Assembly (NCBI GenBank): GCA_046154695.1
Contig: JBJXFI010000447.1
Coordinates: forward strand, 1-12,331
DNA length: 12,331 bases
Source of the DNA: DALYLB01 sp046154695
GTDB lineage: Bacteria; Acidobacteriota; Blastocatellia; RBC074
Direction of reading: 5' to 3'
The notes beneath the pieces are model-generated. The model made no database searches, was not told the DNA's origin, and saw nothing but the letters and a program-made list of their open reading frames with translations. Below are positions 1 through 8,381 of the stretch, one piece after another (position 1 is the first letter of the stretch; every line of letters begins with the position of its first letter). Position numbers and translations under genes: made by a program.

Positions 1-2
1 TT

Positions 3-71
3 TACGAATCCGAAGAGGCGCGCCTGGCGATTGAAGGTCAATCCGGAAAAGCGCCGGCCAAAAAAGAATGA
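3..71 (+). CDS. C-terminal end of an unidentified protein (partial, 5' end outside window)
   Basis: The third plus frame is open from the window edge to a TGA at 69-71. It reads as a charged tail that begins YESEEARLAIEG and ends GKAPAKKE. A lysine/alanine-rich terminus like this is common at the ends of bacterial cytoplasmic proteins, and no other frame gives a comparable reading. Only 22 residues are visible, so the family cannot be named. The stop overlaps an ATG (ATGA at 68-71), but the ORF from that ATG ends after 18 codons and is not convincing. The call rests on amino-acid character alone and could be wrong. Confidence 0.35.
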   Translation, partial: YESEEARLAIEGQSGKAPAKKE

Positions 72-154
72 CGCCTATTCAGAACCGCGAGCGAACGCCG
101 AGCGCGGCTCTGAGACTGCCGTGATCAACCATCCGCTTGCAAGTCCCATTCATC

Positions 155-373
155 GTGAAGAGGAGAAATCACCGTGTAAAAGAAATATCCACGCACAAAG
201 CCCCCACTGGATTGGCCGCACTCTTCGTTCTTTTGTTTTCGACGGGGTTGTTGTCCGCGCGTGCGGCGAAGGAAACGCCGGCGGAGGATTCAGCGGCGGC
301 GCGGTTTTTCCCTGCCTTCGAACCGGCTCGTGATCGAGAAGAGAAGGAATACCGGCGACTGTCGTCTCATTAG
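155..373 (+). CDS. Possible small exported protein, about 72 aa, start uncertain
   Basis: The frame begins with a basic segment (VKRRNHRVK, residues 1-9). A hydrophobic core at about residues 19-34 (TGLAALFVLLFSTGLLS) and an ARA-A sequence follow, which looks like a Sec signal peptide cleaved near residue 37. The remaining ~35 residues are charged (ending EEKEYRRLSSH), with no family I recognise. The stop at 371-373 is followed one base later by a large inverted repeat, which suits a gene end. The start is a problem: GTG at 155 and TTG at 137 both lack a Shine-Dalgarno sequence. A good one (AGAGGAG, 159-165) precedes GTG 174, which is in another frame and reads GTG-TAA. One inserted base after GTG 174 would connect it to this frame. 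It may be a real small gene, a frameshifted remnant, or chance. Confidence 0.35.
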   Translation: MKRRNHRVKEISTHKAPTGLAALFVLLFSTGLLSARAAKETPAEDSAAARFFPAFEPARDREEKEYRRLSSH

Positions 374-374
374 A

Positions 375-456
375 TTGCGAGGGCGGCGGAACCGGTTCCC
401 GAGCCGCGCCCCCCGATCCTTGCGCGCCCCGATCGCCGGTCCCGCCGCCCTCGCAA
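375..456. repeat. Long inverted repeat, 21-bp arms with one mismatch
   Basis: Positions 375-395 and 436-456 are reverse complements except for one base, separated by 40 bases. The arms are GC-rich (core GCGAGGGCGGCGG). There is no T-tract on either side, so this is not a standard intrinsic terminator. It starts two bases after the stop of the small ORF ending at 373. It could be a 3' end structure or a dispersed repeat. Confidence 0.6.
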
Positions 457-485
457 ACCGATGCCACAACGAAGATCCCGTCGCG

Positions 486-527
486 GCGGGAGAATGGCCG
501 AAGGGGAGTCGCGGCGCATTCTCCCGC
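486..527. repeat. Inverted repeat downstream of the metalloprotease gene
   Basis: GCGGGAGAATG (486-496) and its exact reverse complement (517-527) are separated by 20 bases. On the minus strand the hairpin begins 15 bases beyond the metalloprotease stop codon, a natural place for a transcript-end structure. No U-tract follows on the minus strand, so it may stabilise the mRNA 3' end or work with Rho rather than terminate intrinsically. Confidence 0.5.
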
Positions 528-542
528 TGCGCGGGGCCCTCC

Positions 543-3521
543 TTATGGGCAGGTGGGGGAGTTGTTGAGAATGTTGCGGTCGTTGAGCCAGAACGAGATG
601 TCGGGCTGACGCCGCTTGAGGACCGCGCTCCCGGAATTTCGGGGAGCGATGTGGCACCGGTCGAAGGAGGCGCCGACCACGCGTGTGTCGTCGCGCAGCC
701 GGGTGATGCAGCCTTCGCGGGTAATGACGCCCTGGCCGGTCATCACGAATCCGCTGGGACCGCAGACCACGAACTTGTATTCGCCGGTGAAGGTGTTGAA
801 GAGAATGTAATCTCCGCGCGCGTCATCCTGGATCGAGGCATCCCAGACGGTCACATTGAAGCTGCAGCTATCGGTGGCGCCGCCGGAGTCGGTCGCGGTG
901 CAGTTGACGGTGGTCGTCCCGAGCGGGAAGGCCGAACCCGAGGCCGGCGAGCAGACGACCGTCGCGCCCGGGCAATTGTCCACGACCGTCGGATCGACGA
1001 AGGTCACGGTCACGGTCGTGCCGCCGGGCGCCGTGGCGATCGCGTCGAAGTCGGCCGGGCAATCGATGACCGGCGCGGGATTCTGGGCCATCACCGTATC
1101 CGAGCCGTCATTGTTGGACGGATTCGGATCGAAATCGGGCGATGCGATGCTCACCGTGTTGGTGATGAGGGCCCCGTCCGAGAGCGCGCAATTCGCTTCG
1201 GCGCCGATCGTGATCGCCTCGGTCTGGCCCGCGGCGAGCGTCGCGAACGTGATCGTGCGATTCTGCCCCGCGCCGCCGCAGACGCCGCCGCCCGTCGCGA
1301 CACAGGAATTGAAGAGCGCTCCCACCGGCAGATTGTCCGTCACCGTCACGCTCGAGGCCGCCGTCGGCCCGTTGTTCCGCACGGTGATCATGTAGTTCAA
1401 CTGGCTGCCGGTCACCACCGGATCGGGCGAGCCCGTCATCGAGACGACCTCCAGATCGGCGGCCGGCTCGATGCGGAAGTTGGCGTCGGAGATATCGAAA
1501 AAGATGTTTCCCACCGCCTGGACCCGGATCCGCGCCAGCGTCGTGACCGTGCTCGGGACCACGAACGATTCGCTGCCGTCGTTCGGCGTGCTCGCGGCGA
1601 TCGTCACGGGGAAGGTCAAACCTCCGTCCGTAGAGAGCGACAGGCGAACATTGGCGCAACTGACGGGCGCGCCGGTCGTGCCGGCCACGTTCCAGGTGAT
1701 CGTCTGCGTCGTGCCCGCCGGCCATGAAACCGGCGTGTTCGGCTGGGTCACGGCGAACGGGCCGCTCGAGGTCGTCACCGTCACCTGCGCCTCCGCGCTG
1801 CTCAGCCCGCCGCCGCTCGAGCGGTTGTCCCGCGCCGCGACCTGAAATCGCATCGTGCGATTCGTGCTCGGCAGCGACTCCCCGACCAGGAAGGTTCCCC
1901 CGCCCGAGGTATAGGTCGCCGGCGGCACGTTCGCGTTGTTCAGAATGTAGGTCAGCGAGGGAAACGTCCGCGTTGCATCGACCGTCGGCGAATACGACCG
2001 GAAGATCGGGCGGTTTCCGTTGTCCCCCTCCGCCGGCGAGGCCGCGCCGAGATCGTACTGCTCCCAGCAGAAGGTCAGCGCATCCCCGTTCGGATCGCTC
2101 CCCGTCGCCGTCAGCGCGAAGGGCGTCTGGCGCGGAATCGTGAAGTTCGGCCCCGCATTGGTCGCGGGGGCCGCGTTGCCGGTCGCGAGCTCGACATCGC
2201 ACGCATCGCCATTCACCTTCCCCACGATCTGCTCGACGCTCCGCACATGGAAATAGGCGTCGCTGTTCCGCTGCAGGTTGGCCGTGCCGCAAATGCCCGC
2301 ATATCCCATGATCGTCGAGGCGCTGCCCGGCTCATAGGCCGAGGCGGCCGTGTACTGGGTGCCGTCGCAATTCATGTTGTCGTTGAAGGTATGCGTGCCG
2401 CCGAACTGATGGCCCATCTCGTGCGCGACGAAATCGATGTCGAAGGGGTCGCCTGTGGGGTTGCCCTGCATCGTGTATCCCGCGCCTTTCGATCCGCCGC
2501 AAACCGTGCCGATGCCGCCCGCGTTGCCCCCGCCGCCGATTCCGAAGACATGGCCGATATCGTAATTCCCGTTCCCGATTGTGCTGTCGAGATTGGTCTG
2601 GTTGTCCCCGCCGATCGCCCCCGTGTTGTTTCCGACATTCGGCGCCGGGCTGGCGTCGGTGTACGGGTCCGTGGCCGGATCGGTATAGATGATGCTCAAT
2701 TCGTTCGCGATGAAGACCATGCGGACATTCAGATCCCGCTCAAACAGCCCGTTGACGCGATTCATCGTCGTCGTCATGGCCGCGAGCGCGCGCGTCTGCG
2801 CCTGCGTGATGCTGTCGCCCGTCTGGCGGAAGAAATTGGTGTATTGCCCTGTCGCCGCGAGCGCCAGATCGTACACGTGCAGCGTGCCCCCCGTGGTCAC
2901 GACCTTCCGCGACCGCGTCTCGCCGAGGGCTTCGGCCTGCTGCGCGACCGAGCACCGAAGCTGCTCCTCCTCCCGGGAAAAGTCCCGTTTGTAATAGCTG
3001 ATGTAATGCTCCGCGTCGCCCCGCGCATACGGATCGATATAGACCGTGCCCTTCACGGTGAAGACGATGGCGTGAAAGCCCTCCGGCGTCACATCGAACC
3101 GCACGGTCGCCGCCGGATCGTCGATCCCCTGCCCCGCGTAAGTTTTGATCTCCGGAACCTGATCGGCCAGCTCCCGCGCCATCATCGGCGATTCGACGAT
3201 GCGAAACCGCTGATAGCCGCCCTCCGGCATCGGCAGCGTGATCTCGGAAGCCGACGCCCTCCCCTCCGGGGTGAACTCCATCGGGACCTCGCTCAGCCGC
3301 GCCTTGAGCGCCTCCCGGTCCAGCCGCACCGTCCGATATGCCTCGGGAACGATCCGCCGCTGCGCACTCCGCGAACGCAGCGCCTCCTCCCGCGCCTCCT
3401 TCCACAACCCATCGGGCGCTTCCTGCTGCGCCGCGCCGCGAGGCGCCAGATATGCGGCCACGCCCAGCACGAGCAGGCATCCCACGATTTTTACAAGGTC
3501 CGATATCCTTTTCGTCGTCAT
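543..3521 (-). CDS. Secreted multidomain zinc metalloprotease, reprolysin (M12B)-like, with DUF11 and HYR modules
   Basis: This encodes a 992-residue secreted protease. The ATG at 3521-3519 follows a strong AAGGAGA five bases upstream. A signal peptide covers about residues 1-32 (hydrophobic 11-26, AAQ near cleavage). Residues ~55-200 are a propeptide-like region (YQRFRIVESPMM, IKTYAGQGIDDP). The metallopeptidase domain spans about 205-445, with zinc motif HEMGHQFGGTH at 367-377 (ligands His367, His371, His377; catalytic Glu368) and a Met-turn at Met405 (TIMGY). That is the metzincin pattern, so activity is expected. Ig-like domains follow: ~450-585, then ~587-685 with ITWNVAG, resembling the Ser-Thr-rich/Kre9 type. 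A DUF11 repeat occupies ~687-812 and an HYR domain ~813-892. The final ~95 residues (QDDARGDY to DRNILNNSPTCP) form a separate Cys-containing C-terminal domain. No LPXTG, PEP-CTERM or dockerin motif is seen. It stands alone on this strand, divergent from pyrG. Substrate and surface attachment are unknown. Confidence 0.93.
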   Translation of the reverse strand: MTTKRISDLVKIVGCLLVLGVAAYLAPRGAAQQEAPDGLWKEAREEALRSRSAQRRIVPEAYRTVRLDREALKARLSEVPMEFTPEGRASASEITLPMPEGGYQRFRIVESPMMARELADQVPEIKTYAGQGIDDPAATVRFDVTPEGFHAIVFTVKGTVYIDPYARGDAEHYISYYKRDFSREEEQLRCSVAQQAEALGETRSRKVVTTGGTLHVYDLALAATGQYTNFFRQTGDSITQAQTRALAAMTTTMNRVNGLFERDLNVRMVFIANELSIIYTDPATDPYTDASPAPNVGNNTGAIGGDNQTNLDSTIGNGNYDIGHVFGIGGGGNAGGIGTVCGGSKGAGYTMQGNPTGDPFDIDFVAHEMGHQFGGTHTFNDNMNCDGTQYTAASAYEPGSASTIMGYAGICGTANLQRNSDAYFHVRSVEQIVGKVNGDACDVELATGNAAPATNAGPNFTIPRQTPFALTATGSDPNGDALTFCWEQYDLGAASPAEGDNGNRPIFRSYSPTVDATRTFPSLTYILNNANVPPATYTSGGGTFLVGESLPSTNRTMRFQVAARDNRSSGGGLSSAEAQVTVTTSSGPFAVTQPNTPVSWPAGTTQTITWNVAGTTGAPVSCANVRLSLSTDGGLTFPVTIAASTPNDGSESFVVPSTVTTLARIRVQAVGNIFFDISDANFRIEPAADLEVVSMTGSPDPVVTGSQLNYMITVRNNGPTAASSVTVTDNLPVGALFNSCVATGGGVCGGAGQNRTITFATLAAGQTEAITIGAEANCALSDGALITNTVSIASPDFDPNPSNNDGSDTVMAQNPAPVIDCPADFDAIATAPGGTTVTVTFVDPTVVDNCPGATVVCSPASGSAFPLGTTTVNCTATDSGGATDSCSFNVTVWDASIQDDARGDYILFNTFTGEYKFVVCGPSGFVMTGQGVITREGCITRLRDDTRVVGASFDRCHIAPRNSGSAVLKRRQPDISFWLNDRNILNNSPTCP

Positions 3522-3787
3522 AACTTCTCCTTAATTTTGTTTGAGGCTCCGCCCCTGTTCGCTCCTTTTCCCTTCTCCCCTGTAAGCGTAAAATCCTCCC
3601 GGCAGGTTGAAGTCCGACAAAAAAATGGCTTTATGGATTGGAGTTTCCGCGCGCGGCAGCCTCGCTTTTGATTTTCTCGGGGCGAACGATTACTCTTTCT
3701 GCTACCACTAATCTAAATCTCTTGAACCCCAAAAATTCGATGCCCCGCAATCGCAACGAACGTTGCCCTAAACAAGAGAGGTCAGGA

Positions 3788-5437
3788 ATGCCGAAGTATA
3801 TTTTCGTCACCGGAGGAGTGGTCAGCGGCCTTGGAAAGGGAATCGCGGCCGCTTCGATCGGCGCGCTGCTGGAGGCGCGCGGCCTGAAGGTCAATTTGAT
3901 GAAGTTCGATCCATATATCAATGTGGATCCGGGAACGATGTCCCCGTTTCAGCACGGGGAGGTTTTCGTCACGGAGGACGGGGCGGAGACCGATCTCGAC
4001 CTGGGACATTACGAGCGGTTCACCAACGCCCACCTCACCAAGGCGAATAACTGGACCTCGGGCCGCATCTATCTCTCCGTCATCGAGAAGGTGCGCCGCG
4101 GCGACTATCTGGGAAAGACGATTCAGGTCATTCCGCACATCACCAATGAGATCAAGGATGCGATCAAGGCCGTCTCCGGGGAGAATGACATCGTCATCGT
4201 CGAGATCGGCGGAACAGTCGGAGACATCGAGTCGCTGCCGTTTCTGGAAGCCATCCGGCAGATGGGCAATGAGGTCGGCCGCCACAACGCGATCTTCGTT
4301 CATCTGACCCTGGTGCCCTATCTCGCCGCGTCCGGCGAGCTCAAATCCAAACCGACCCAGCATTCGGTCAAGGAGCTGCTGGCGATCGGCATTCAGCCCG
4401 ACATCCTGCTCTGCCGCAGCGACCGCGATCTTCCCGCGGAGATGCGGGCGAAGATCGCGCTCTTCTGCAATGTCTATGAGGAGGCCGTGATCAATGCGCC
4501 CGACCTCAAATCGGTCTACGAGATCCCCCTGGTCTTCAATCACCAGGGGTTGGACCAGTTGATCGTCGATCTGCTGCGCCTGCCGCTCGGCGACACCGAT
4601 CTGCGGCAATGGACGGCGCTCATCAACCGCATGCGCTCGGCGCGCAAGTCGGTCAACATCGGCATCATCGGCAAATATGTCGAGCTGGAGGACTCTTACA
4701 AGAGCCTCAATGAAGCGTTGGTTCACGGCGGCTTCGCCAACAACCTGCGCGTCAATTTCCGGTGGATCGAGAGCGAGAGCCTGATGACCAATGAGCGCTG
4801 GGAGGATCCGCTGCAGGATGTGGACGCGATCCTCGTTCCCGGCGGATTCGGCAAGCGGGGAATCCCGGGGATGATCCGCGCCATCAACTATGCCCGCCGC
4901 GAGAAGGTGCCCTTCTTCGGCATCTGCCTCGGCATGCAGAGCGCGGCGATCGAGTTTGCGCGGAACGTGTGCGGCATCGAGGACGCGGACTCCACCGAAT
5001 TCACCCCGGACACGCCCAATCCCGTGATCTTCAAGCTGCGCGACCTGCTGGGCGTCGAGGCCCTGGGCGGAACCATGCGTCTCGGTTCCTATGAGTGCAA
5101 CCTGTTGCCCGGCTCCCTGGCCGAGAGCGTCTATGCCGCCCCCAGGATTCGCGAACGGCACCGCCACCGCTATGAATTCAACCCGGCCTACGAGGATCGC
5201 CTGGCCGAGAACGGGATGGTCTTTGCCGGCAAGTCGCCGGACGGCAAGTTCATCGAGATGCTCGAACTGGACGACCATCCATGGTTTCTCGGCACCCAGG
5301 CGCATCCCGAGTTGAAATCGAAGCCGCTCATTCCCCATCCGCTTTTCGCCAGCTTCATCCGCGCGGCGTATGAGTACAGGCTGCGCAGCGAGGTCGGGGA
5401 CGAACAGGCCAAGGTCGAGCCGGTCGCCACCGATTGA
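3788..5437 (+). CDS. pyrG: CTP synthase (glutamine-hydrolysing)
   Basis: Encodes the cytoplasmic enzyme that aminates UTP to CTP with ATP and glutamine, the last step of de novo CTP synthesis. The 549-residue length is normal for the family. The N-terminal synthetase domain starts directly with MPKYIFVTGGVVSGLGKG (P-loop region 7-18), followed by KFDPYINVDPGTMSPFQHGEVFV-type residues at 39-61 and EIGGTVGDIES at 139-149. The C-terminal class I glutamine amidotransferase domain (~290-530) has PGGFGKRG (351-358), nucleophile Cys380 in GICLGMQ (378-384), and His506/Glu508 in QAHPE completing the triad. The frame is open upstream to 3638, but the family start is the ATG at 3788, preceded by AGAGG. 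A weak sigma70-like pair (TTGATT 3668-3673, TACTCT 3691-3696, 17-bp spacer) could drive it. No terminator is seen in the 169 bp before the next gene, so read-through is likely. Confidence 0.98.
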   Translation: MPKYIFVTGGVVSGLGKGIAAASIGALLEARGLKVNLMKFDPYINVDPGTMSPFQHGEVFVTEDGAETDLDLGHYERFTNAHLTKANNWTSGRIYLSVIEKVRRGDYLGKTIQVIPHITNEIKDAIKAVSGENDIVIVEIGGTVGDIESLPFLEAIRQMGNEVGRHNAIFVHLTLVPYLAASGELKSKPTQHSVKELLAIGIQPDILLCRSDRDLPAEMRAKIALFCNVYEEAVINAPDLKSVYEIPLVFNHQGLDQLIVDLLRLPLGDTDLRQWTALINRMRSARKSVNIGIIGKYVELEDSYKSLNEALVHGGFANNLRVNFRWIESESLMTNERWEDPLQDVDAILVPGGFGKRGIPGMIRAINYARREKVPFFGICLGMQSAAIEFARNVCGIEDADSTEFTPDTPNPVIFKLRDLLGVEALGGTMRLGSYECNLLPGSLAESVYAAPRIRERHRHRYEFNPAYEDRLAENGMVFAGKSPDGKFIEMLELDDHPWFLGTQAHPELKSKPLIPHPLFASFIRAAYEYRLRSEVGDEQAKVEPVATD

Positions 5438-5507
5438 TCCCGCGCTTCGCCTGCAAGATCCGGGCGCCGCGCCATTCAAGGATTCTCAGGCGCGAAATCC
5501 AGAAACC

Positions 5508-5600
5508 ATGCGGATCGAACTGGACAAGCTCGAACCGCTCCTTGAAACTTTGCTCGGAATTCACGAGCTTGCACAAACAGAAACACCTGTGTTGAACTGA
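5508..5600 (+). CDS. Doubtful 30-aa ORF between pyrG and the M1-like gene
   Basis: An ATG at 5508 opens a 30-codon frame that begins MRIELDKLEPLLETLLG, an acidic, leucine-rich, potentially amphipathic helix. It ends at 5600, six bases before the next start codon. There is no Shine-Dalgarno sequence, and the antisense frame is also open, so coding cannot be established. It is listed because its position, tightly upstream of 5607, would suit a translationally coupled leader peptide. Confidence 0.18.
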   Translation: MRIELDKLEPLLETLLGIHELAQTETPVLN

Positions 5601-5606
5601 TCGAAT

Positions 5607-8027
5607 ATGAAACGATTCTCCATTTGCCTCGTTCTGTTTCTCTCCGCTCATCTGCCCGCCCTGGGGCAGGAATACGAGATCCGAAAATACGATCTGAACG
5701 CGAAGGTCCAGCCCGCGGAGGCCTCGATCAACGTTCAGGCGAAACTGCGCCTCGTCAACCTCTCGCCGCCGAATCTGGCCGACAACCTGCTGCTGTCGAG
5801 CGAGAGGCCGCGAATGTCGTTCTTTCTCAACGCGAAGGCCACCGTGGAGAAGATGACGGTCAACGGCGCGGCGGCGCCGTTCAAGACCGCGGAGGACGTG
5901 CGCAACAGCCTGCTTCGCGTCTATACGGACATCACGATCGCGATCGCCACCGCGCGCGAGCTGGACGTCGAATTCGTCTACTCGATTCCTTCGGGCGAGC
6001 GGAGCCCGTCGCTGCACGTCTCTACAGGCGACGCCTATCTGCTTCCCCAGAGCTTCTGGGCGCCGGTGGCCCACACGCCTTACGCGGATCACGGCGCGGA
6101 CACCGCGCCCTTCACCGTAACGGTGACGGCCCCCGCCGGATTGAAGGTCATCTCCTCCGGAATTCGGAAGAGCGAGCACGCATTCGAGCAGTCGATGGCC
6201 GGGCAGCCCTTCTTCATCGTCGGGGATTACGACATGGTCGCGCGGGGCGGCGAGAACTTTCCCGTCGAGGTCTATGCGCCGCGGGGCCTGAACGAGATCG
6301 GCAAGCGGCAGGCCGAGCGGCTGGCGGCCGAGGCCGAGCGAATGATCGTTTTTTACGCCAAATATTTCGGCGTCTCGGCGCTCGCCCCCTTCCGGATCGT
6401 CGCGACGCAGGCGCGCCAGCTCAGCACGACGACCTCCGAGAGCTTTTCGCAGGGGCGCGAAATCAATTTCTCGACGGTGGGCCTGATGACGGTCGATGAC
6501 AATCTCTTTCGACGGGAGCTTCTCGATCAGGGGACGATCGAACTGATGGCCGCCGCCGCCGCGCGCGCCTGGATCGACGGGCAGGTCCTGCTTCGCGGGC
6601 GCGGGACCGGCATGCTGCGCGATGCGCTGCCGATCTATCTGACCGCGCAATATATGGGAGAGCGCTTTGGCGCGGCCCAGCGAAACGCCGCCTATGAACG
6701 CTACCGGCGCGCCTATACGACCATCGCCCGCAGCGACGCCCCCCTGCTGATGCAGAGCCCGCTCGATCGAAATTACACGACCAGCGTCTATAACAAGGGC
6801 GCGCTCGTCTGGCGTCTGATCGAGAGGCAGGTCGGCCGCCAAACCTTCGAGGCCGCGCTGCGAGCCTCGCTTTCGCGGTCGAAGGTCGACGCCCTTTCCC
6901 TGAGCGGATGGTGGCTTCCCCAGCAGGGCCGCGCCGCCGCCCAGCAGCATCCCCTCTGCTTCCTTTCGCGGTGCGCCAACTTCAAGGAGAATCTGATCGC
7001 CGCCGGGGCCGATCGCAAGCTCGTCGCCGAGATCTTCTCCAATTGGATCGAGACGGTTTCGCTGCCCGATTTCGCCATCGGGCAGCCCCAGAACACCGCC
7101 AACGGCATCGAATCGACCATCGCCAACTTCGGCACGGGGGATTTCACGGTCGATGTCCTCGCCACCAGGGAAAACGGCGAGCAGATGCGGCAAAAGGTCA
7201 CCGTCAAGGCCAGTGAATACGGCGCCATCACGTTCCCCGCGGGAACCGCAATCAAGCTGATCGAGGTCGATCCCGACAGCCTTTTCCTGCAGGCCGATTA
7301 CACCAACGATCAATTCCCCCGCATCGCCTCCCAGTCCGAGGCTTTCGGGCTGGCCAACGTCGCCTACAGCAAGAACGATTTCGCGGCCGCCGAGGCCCGG
7401 GCGCGGGAAGGATTGGCCGCCACGCCCAATGACCCGACGATCCAGGCCCTGCTCGGACGCGCGCTTCTCGCCCAGAAAAAGACCGAGGAGGCCGCCCGCC
7501 TCTTCGAAACCGCCCTCAAATCCGAGCCGCTGCCGATCCAGGCCTACGGCTGGTCCCATCTTGGCCTGGCCGAGATCGCCCTGCTGGCGAACAACCATGC
7601 CGAGGCGGCCAGACACTATCGCTTCGCCGCCGCCGCCGATCTCGACGCCGCCACCACCATCACCGCCCGGGACGGCGCCCAGAAGGCCGAGCGCGCGGCA
7701 AACGCCATCCAAATTCCCGAAGACATCAAGGCCTTCCTCCTGAGATTCGACGCCGCCGTGCTCCAGGGCCAGGCCGTCTCCGTCAACCCCTTCGTCGAAC
7801 TCGGCAACCTGCGTAAATTCGCACAGTCCCTGGTCATCCGAAAACCCTCCGTCTGGGCGACCGAGGCCCTGCGCACCGAGGAATGGGACGCCAATCGAAC
7901 CGCCATCGACGTCGCCCTCAAGATCAAGATCGAGGGCCGGGACTATGCCGGCCGCGCGCTCTATGTCGTGACCCGCTCCGGCGGCAAGGTCACGCTCAGC
8001 GAAGTTCCCGTCTTCGACGTGAAATGA
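5607..8027 (+). CDS. Exported M1 aminopeptidase-like protein with degenerate zinc site and C-terminal TPR repeats
   Basis: This 806-residue product starts with a signal peptide (MKRFSICLVLFLSAHLPALGQ, likely cleaved near residue 20). Residues ~22-220 resemble the beta-rich N-terminal domain of M1 peptidases. Residues ~225-435 resemble the gluzincin catalytic domain, including VYNKGALVWRLIERQVG (394-410), the usual YxKG segment. The zinc site is destroyed: aligning Trp322 with the Trp of HExxHxW puts Ala316, Ala317 and Arg320 at His, Glu and His. Exactly 18 residues later Asp339 (LRDALPIYL) replaces the Glu of NEGFAxY. HEXXH-X18-E is thus AAAAR-X18-D, and peptidase activity is unlikely. A short CxxxxxC segment (450-456) follows, then a beta region (~495-565), TPR-like helices (~577-685, e.g. 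AEARAREGLAATPND) and a C-terminal domain of unknown type. The product is probably periplasmic or surface-exposed and used for binding or scaffolding. It lies 169 bp downstream of pyrG with no recognisable Shine-Dalgarno sequence. Confidence 0.85.
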   Translation: MKRFSICLVLFLSAHLPALGQEYEIRKYDLNAKVQPAEASINVQAKLRLVNLSPPNLADNLLLSSERPRMSFFLNAKATVEKMTVNGAAAPFKTAEDVRNSLLRVYTDITIAIATARELDVEFVYSIPSGERSPSLHVSTGDAYLLPQSFWAPVAHTPYADHGADTAPFTVTVTAPAGLKVISSGIRKSEHAFEQSMAGQPFFIVGDYDMVARGGENFPVEVYAPRGLNEIGKRQAERLAAEAERMIVFYAKYFGVSALAPFRIVATQARQLSTTTSESFSQGREINFSTVGLMTVDDNLFRRELLDQGTIELMAAAAARAWIDGQVLLRGRGTGMLRDALPIYLTAQYMGERFGAAQRNAAYERYRRAYTTIARSDAPLLMQSPLDRNYTTSVYNKGALVWRLIERQVGRQTFEAALRASLSRSKVDALSLSGWWLPQQGRAAAQQHPLCFLSRCANFKENLIAAGADRKLVAEIFSNWIETVSLPDFAIGQPQNTANGIESTIANFGTGDFTVDVLATRENGEQMRQKVTVKASEYGAITFPAGTAIKLIEVDPDSLFLQADYTNDQFPRIASQSEAFGLANVAYSKNDFAAAEARAREGLAATPNDPTIQALLGRALLAQKKTEEAARLFETALKSEPLPIQAYGWSHLGLAEIALLANNHAEAARHYRFAAAADLDAATTITARDGAQKAERAANAIQIPEDIKAFLLRFDAAVLQGQAVSVNPFVELGNLRKFAQSLVIRKPSVWATEALRTEEWDANRTAIDVALKIKIEGRDYAGRALYVVTRSGGKVTLSEVPVFDVK

Positions 8028-8160
8028 GCGGGCAACGACCTTCTCTTCGGAATCCGTTTGGAGTTCAGCCTTTTCACGCTTTCGCACCCTCGCGTAGGCT
8101 TCCTCCAATGCGAATTTGCATCTTTCAAAACCCGTGTCGGAGAAGACCGTCAGACGCCGC

Positions 8161-8275
8161 CTACAATTCCCTACAAGACCTACAATTCATTCCCATCAGA
8201 GAGACTCCTACTTTCAACGCCATGTCCTCGTCGCTCCTACAAATCGTCCTACACCGCCCTACCCGGGACGTACAA
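8161..8275. repeat. CTAC/CTACAA motifs spaced at about 10-bp intervals
   Basis: CTAC or a close variant begins at 8161, 8171, 8180, 8208, 8237, 8249 and 8259, with GTACAA at 8270. Successive gaps are 10, 9, 28, 29, 12, 10 and 11 bases, close to multiples of one helical turn. This may be a degenerate short tandem repeat or a phased protein-binding array. The minus-strand form (TTGTAGG) also resembles edges of dispersed repeats seen in other bacteria. Confidence 0.4.
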
Positions 8276-8330
8276 AATGTTCGCCATGTCCTGTTAAACC
8301 CACACTTTAGCGAAACATTTCAATTGACGT

Positions 8331-8381
8331 GAAATAACAACGCGCATACACTGCGCTCGTCGGTGGAGGAAATAACAACGC
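8331..8381 (+). repeat. 13-bp direct repeat GAAATAACAACGC, two copies
   Basis: GAAATAACAACGC occurs at 8331-8343 and exactly again at 8369-8381, start-to-start distance 38 bases. A weaker third copy, GAAGTAACAAAG, lies at 8453-8464. It sits in non-coding sequence and its function is unknown. Confidence 0.5.

Noticed and set aside
261..1727. 488-codon plus-strand frame opposite the metalloprotease (also 2247-3671)
   Set aside because: Arg/Gly/Asp/His-rich shadow reading with no recognisable fold; the opposite strand has the zinc motif and ordered domains.
3638..3787. 50-residue N-terminal extension of CTP synthase
   Set aside because: CTP synthases begin at the MPKYIFVTGG-type sequence, ATG 3788 has its own ribosome binding site, and the extension looks like translated leader.
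3782..5479. 565-codon minus-strand frame opposite pyrG
   Set aside because: It is a shadow of pyrG, whose catalytic motifs are unmistakable.
5355..8108. 917-codon open frame on the minus strand
   Set aside because: It is antisense to the M1-like gene, is rich in Gly/Asp/Arg as expected from complementary GC-rich codons, has no domain motifs, and overlaps pyrG's end.
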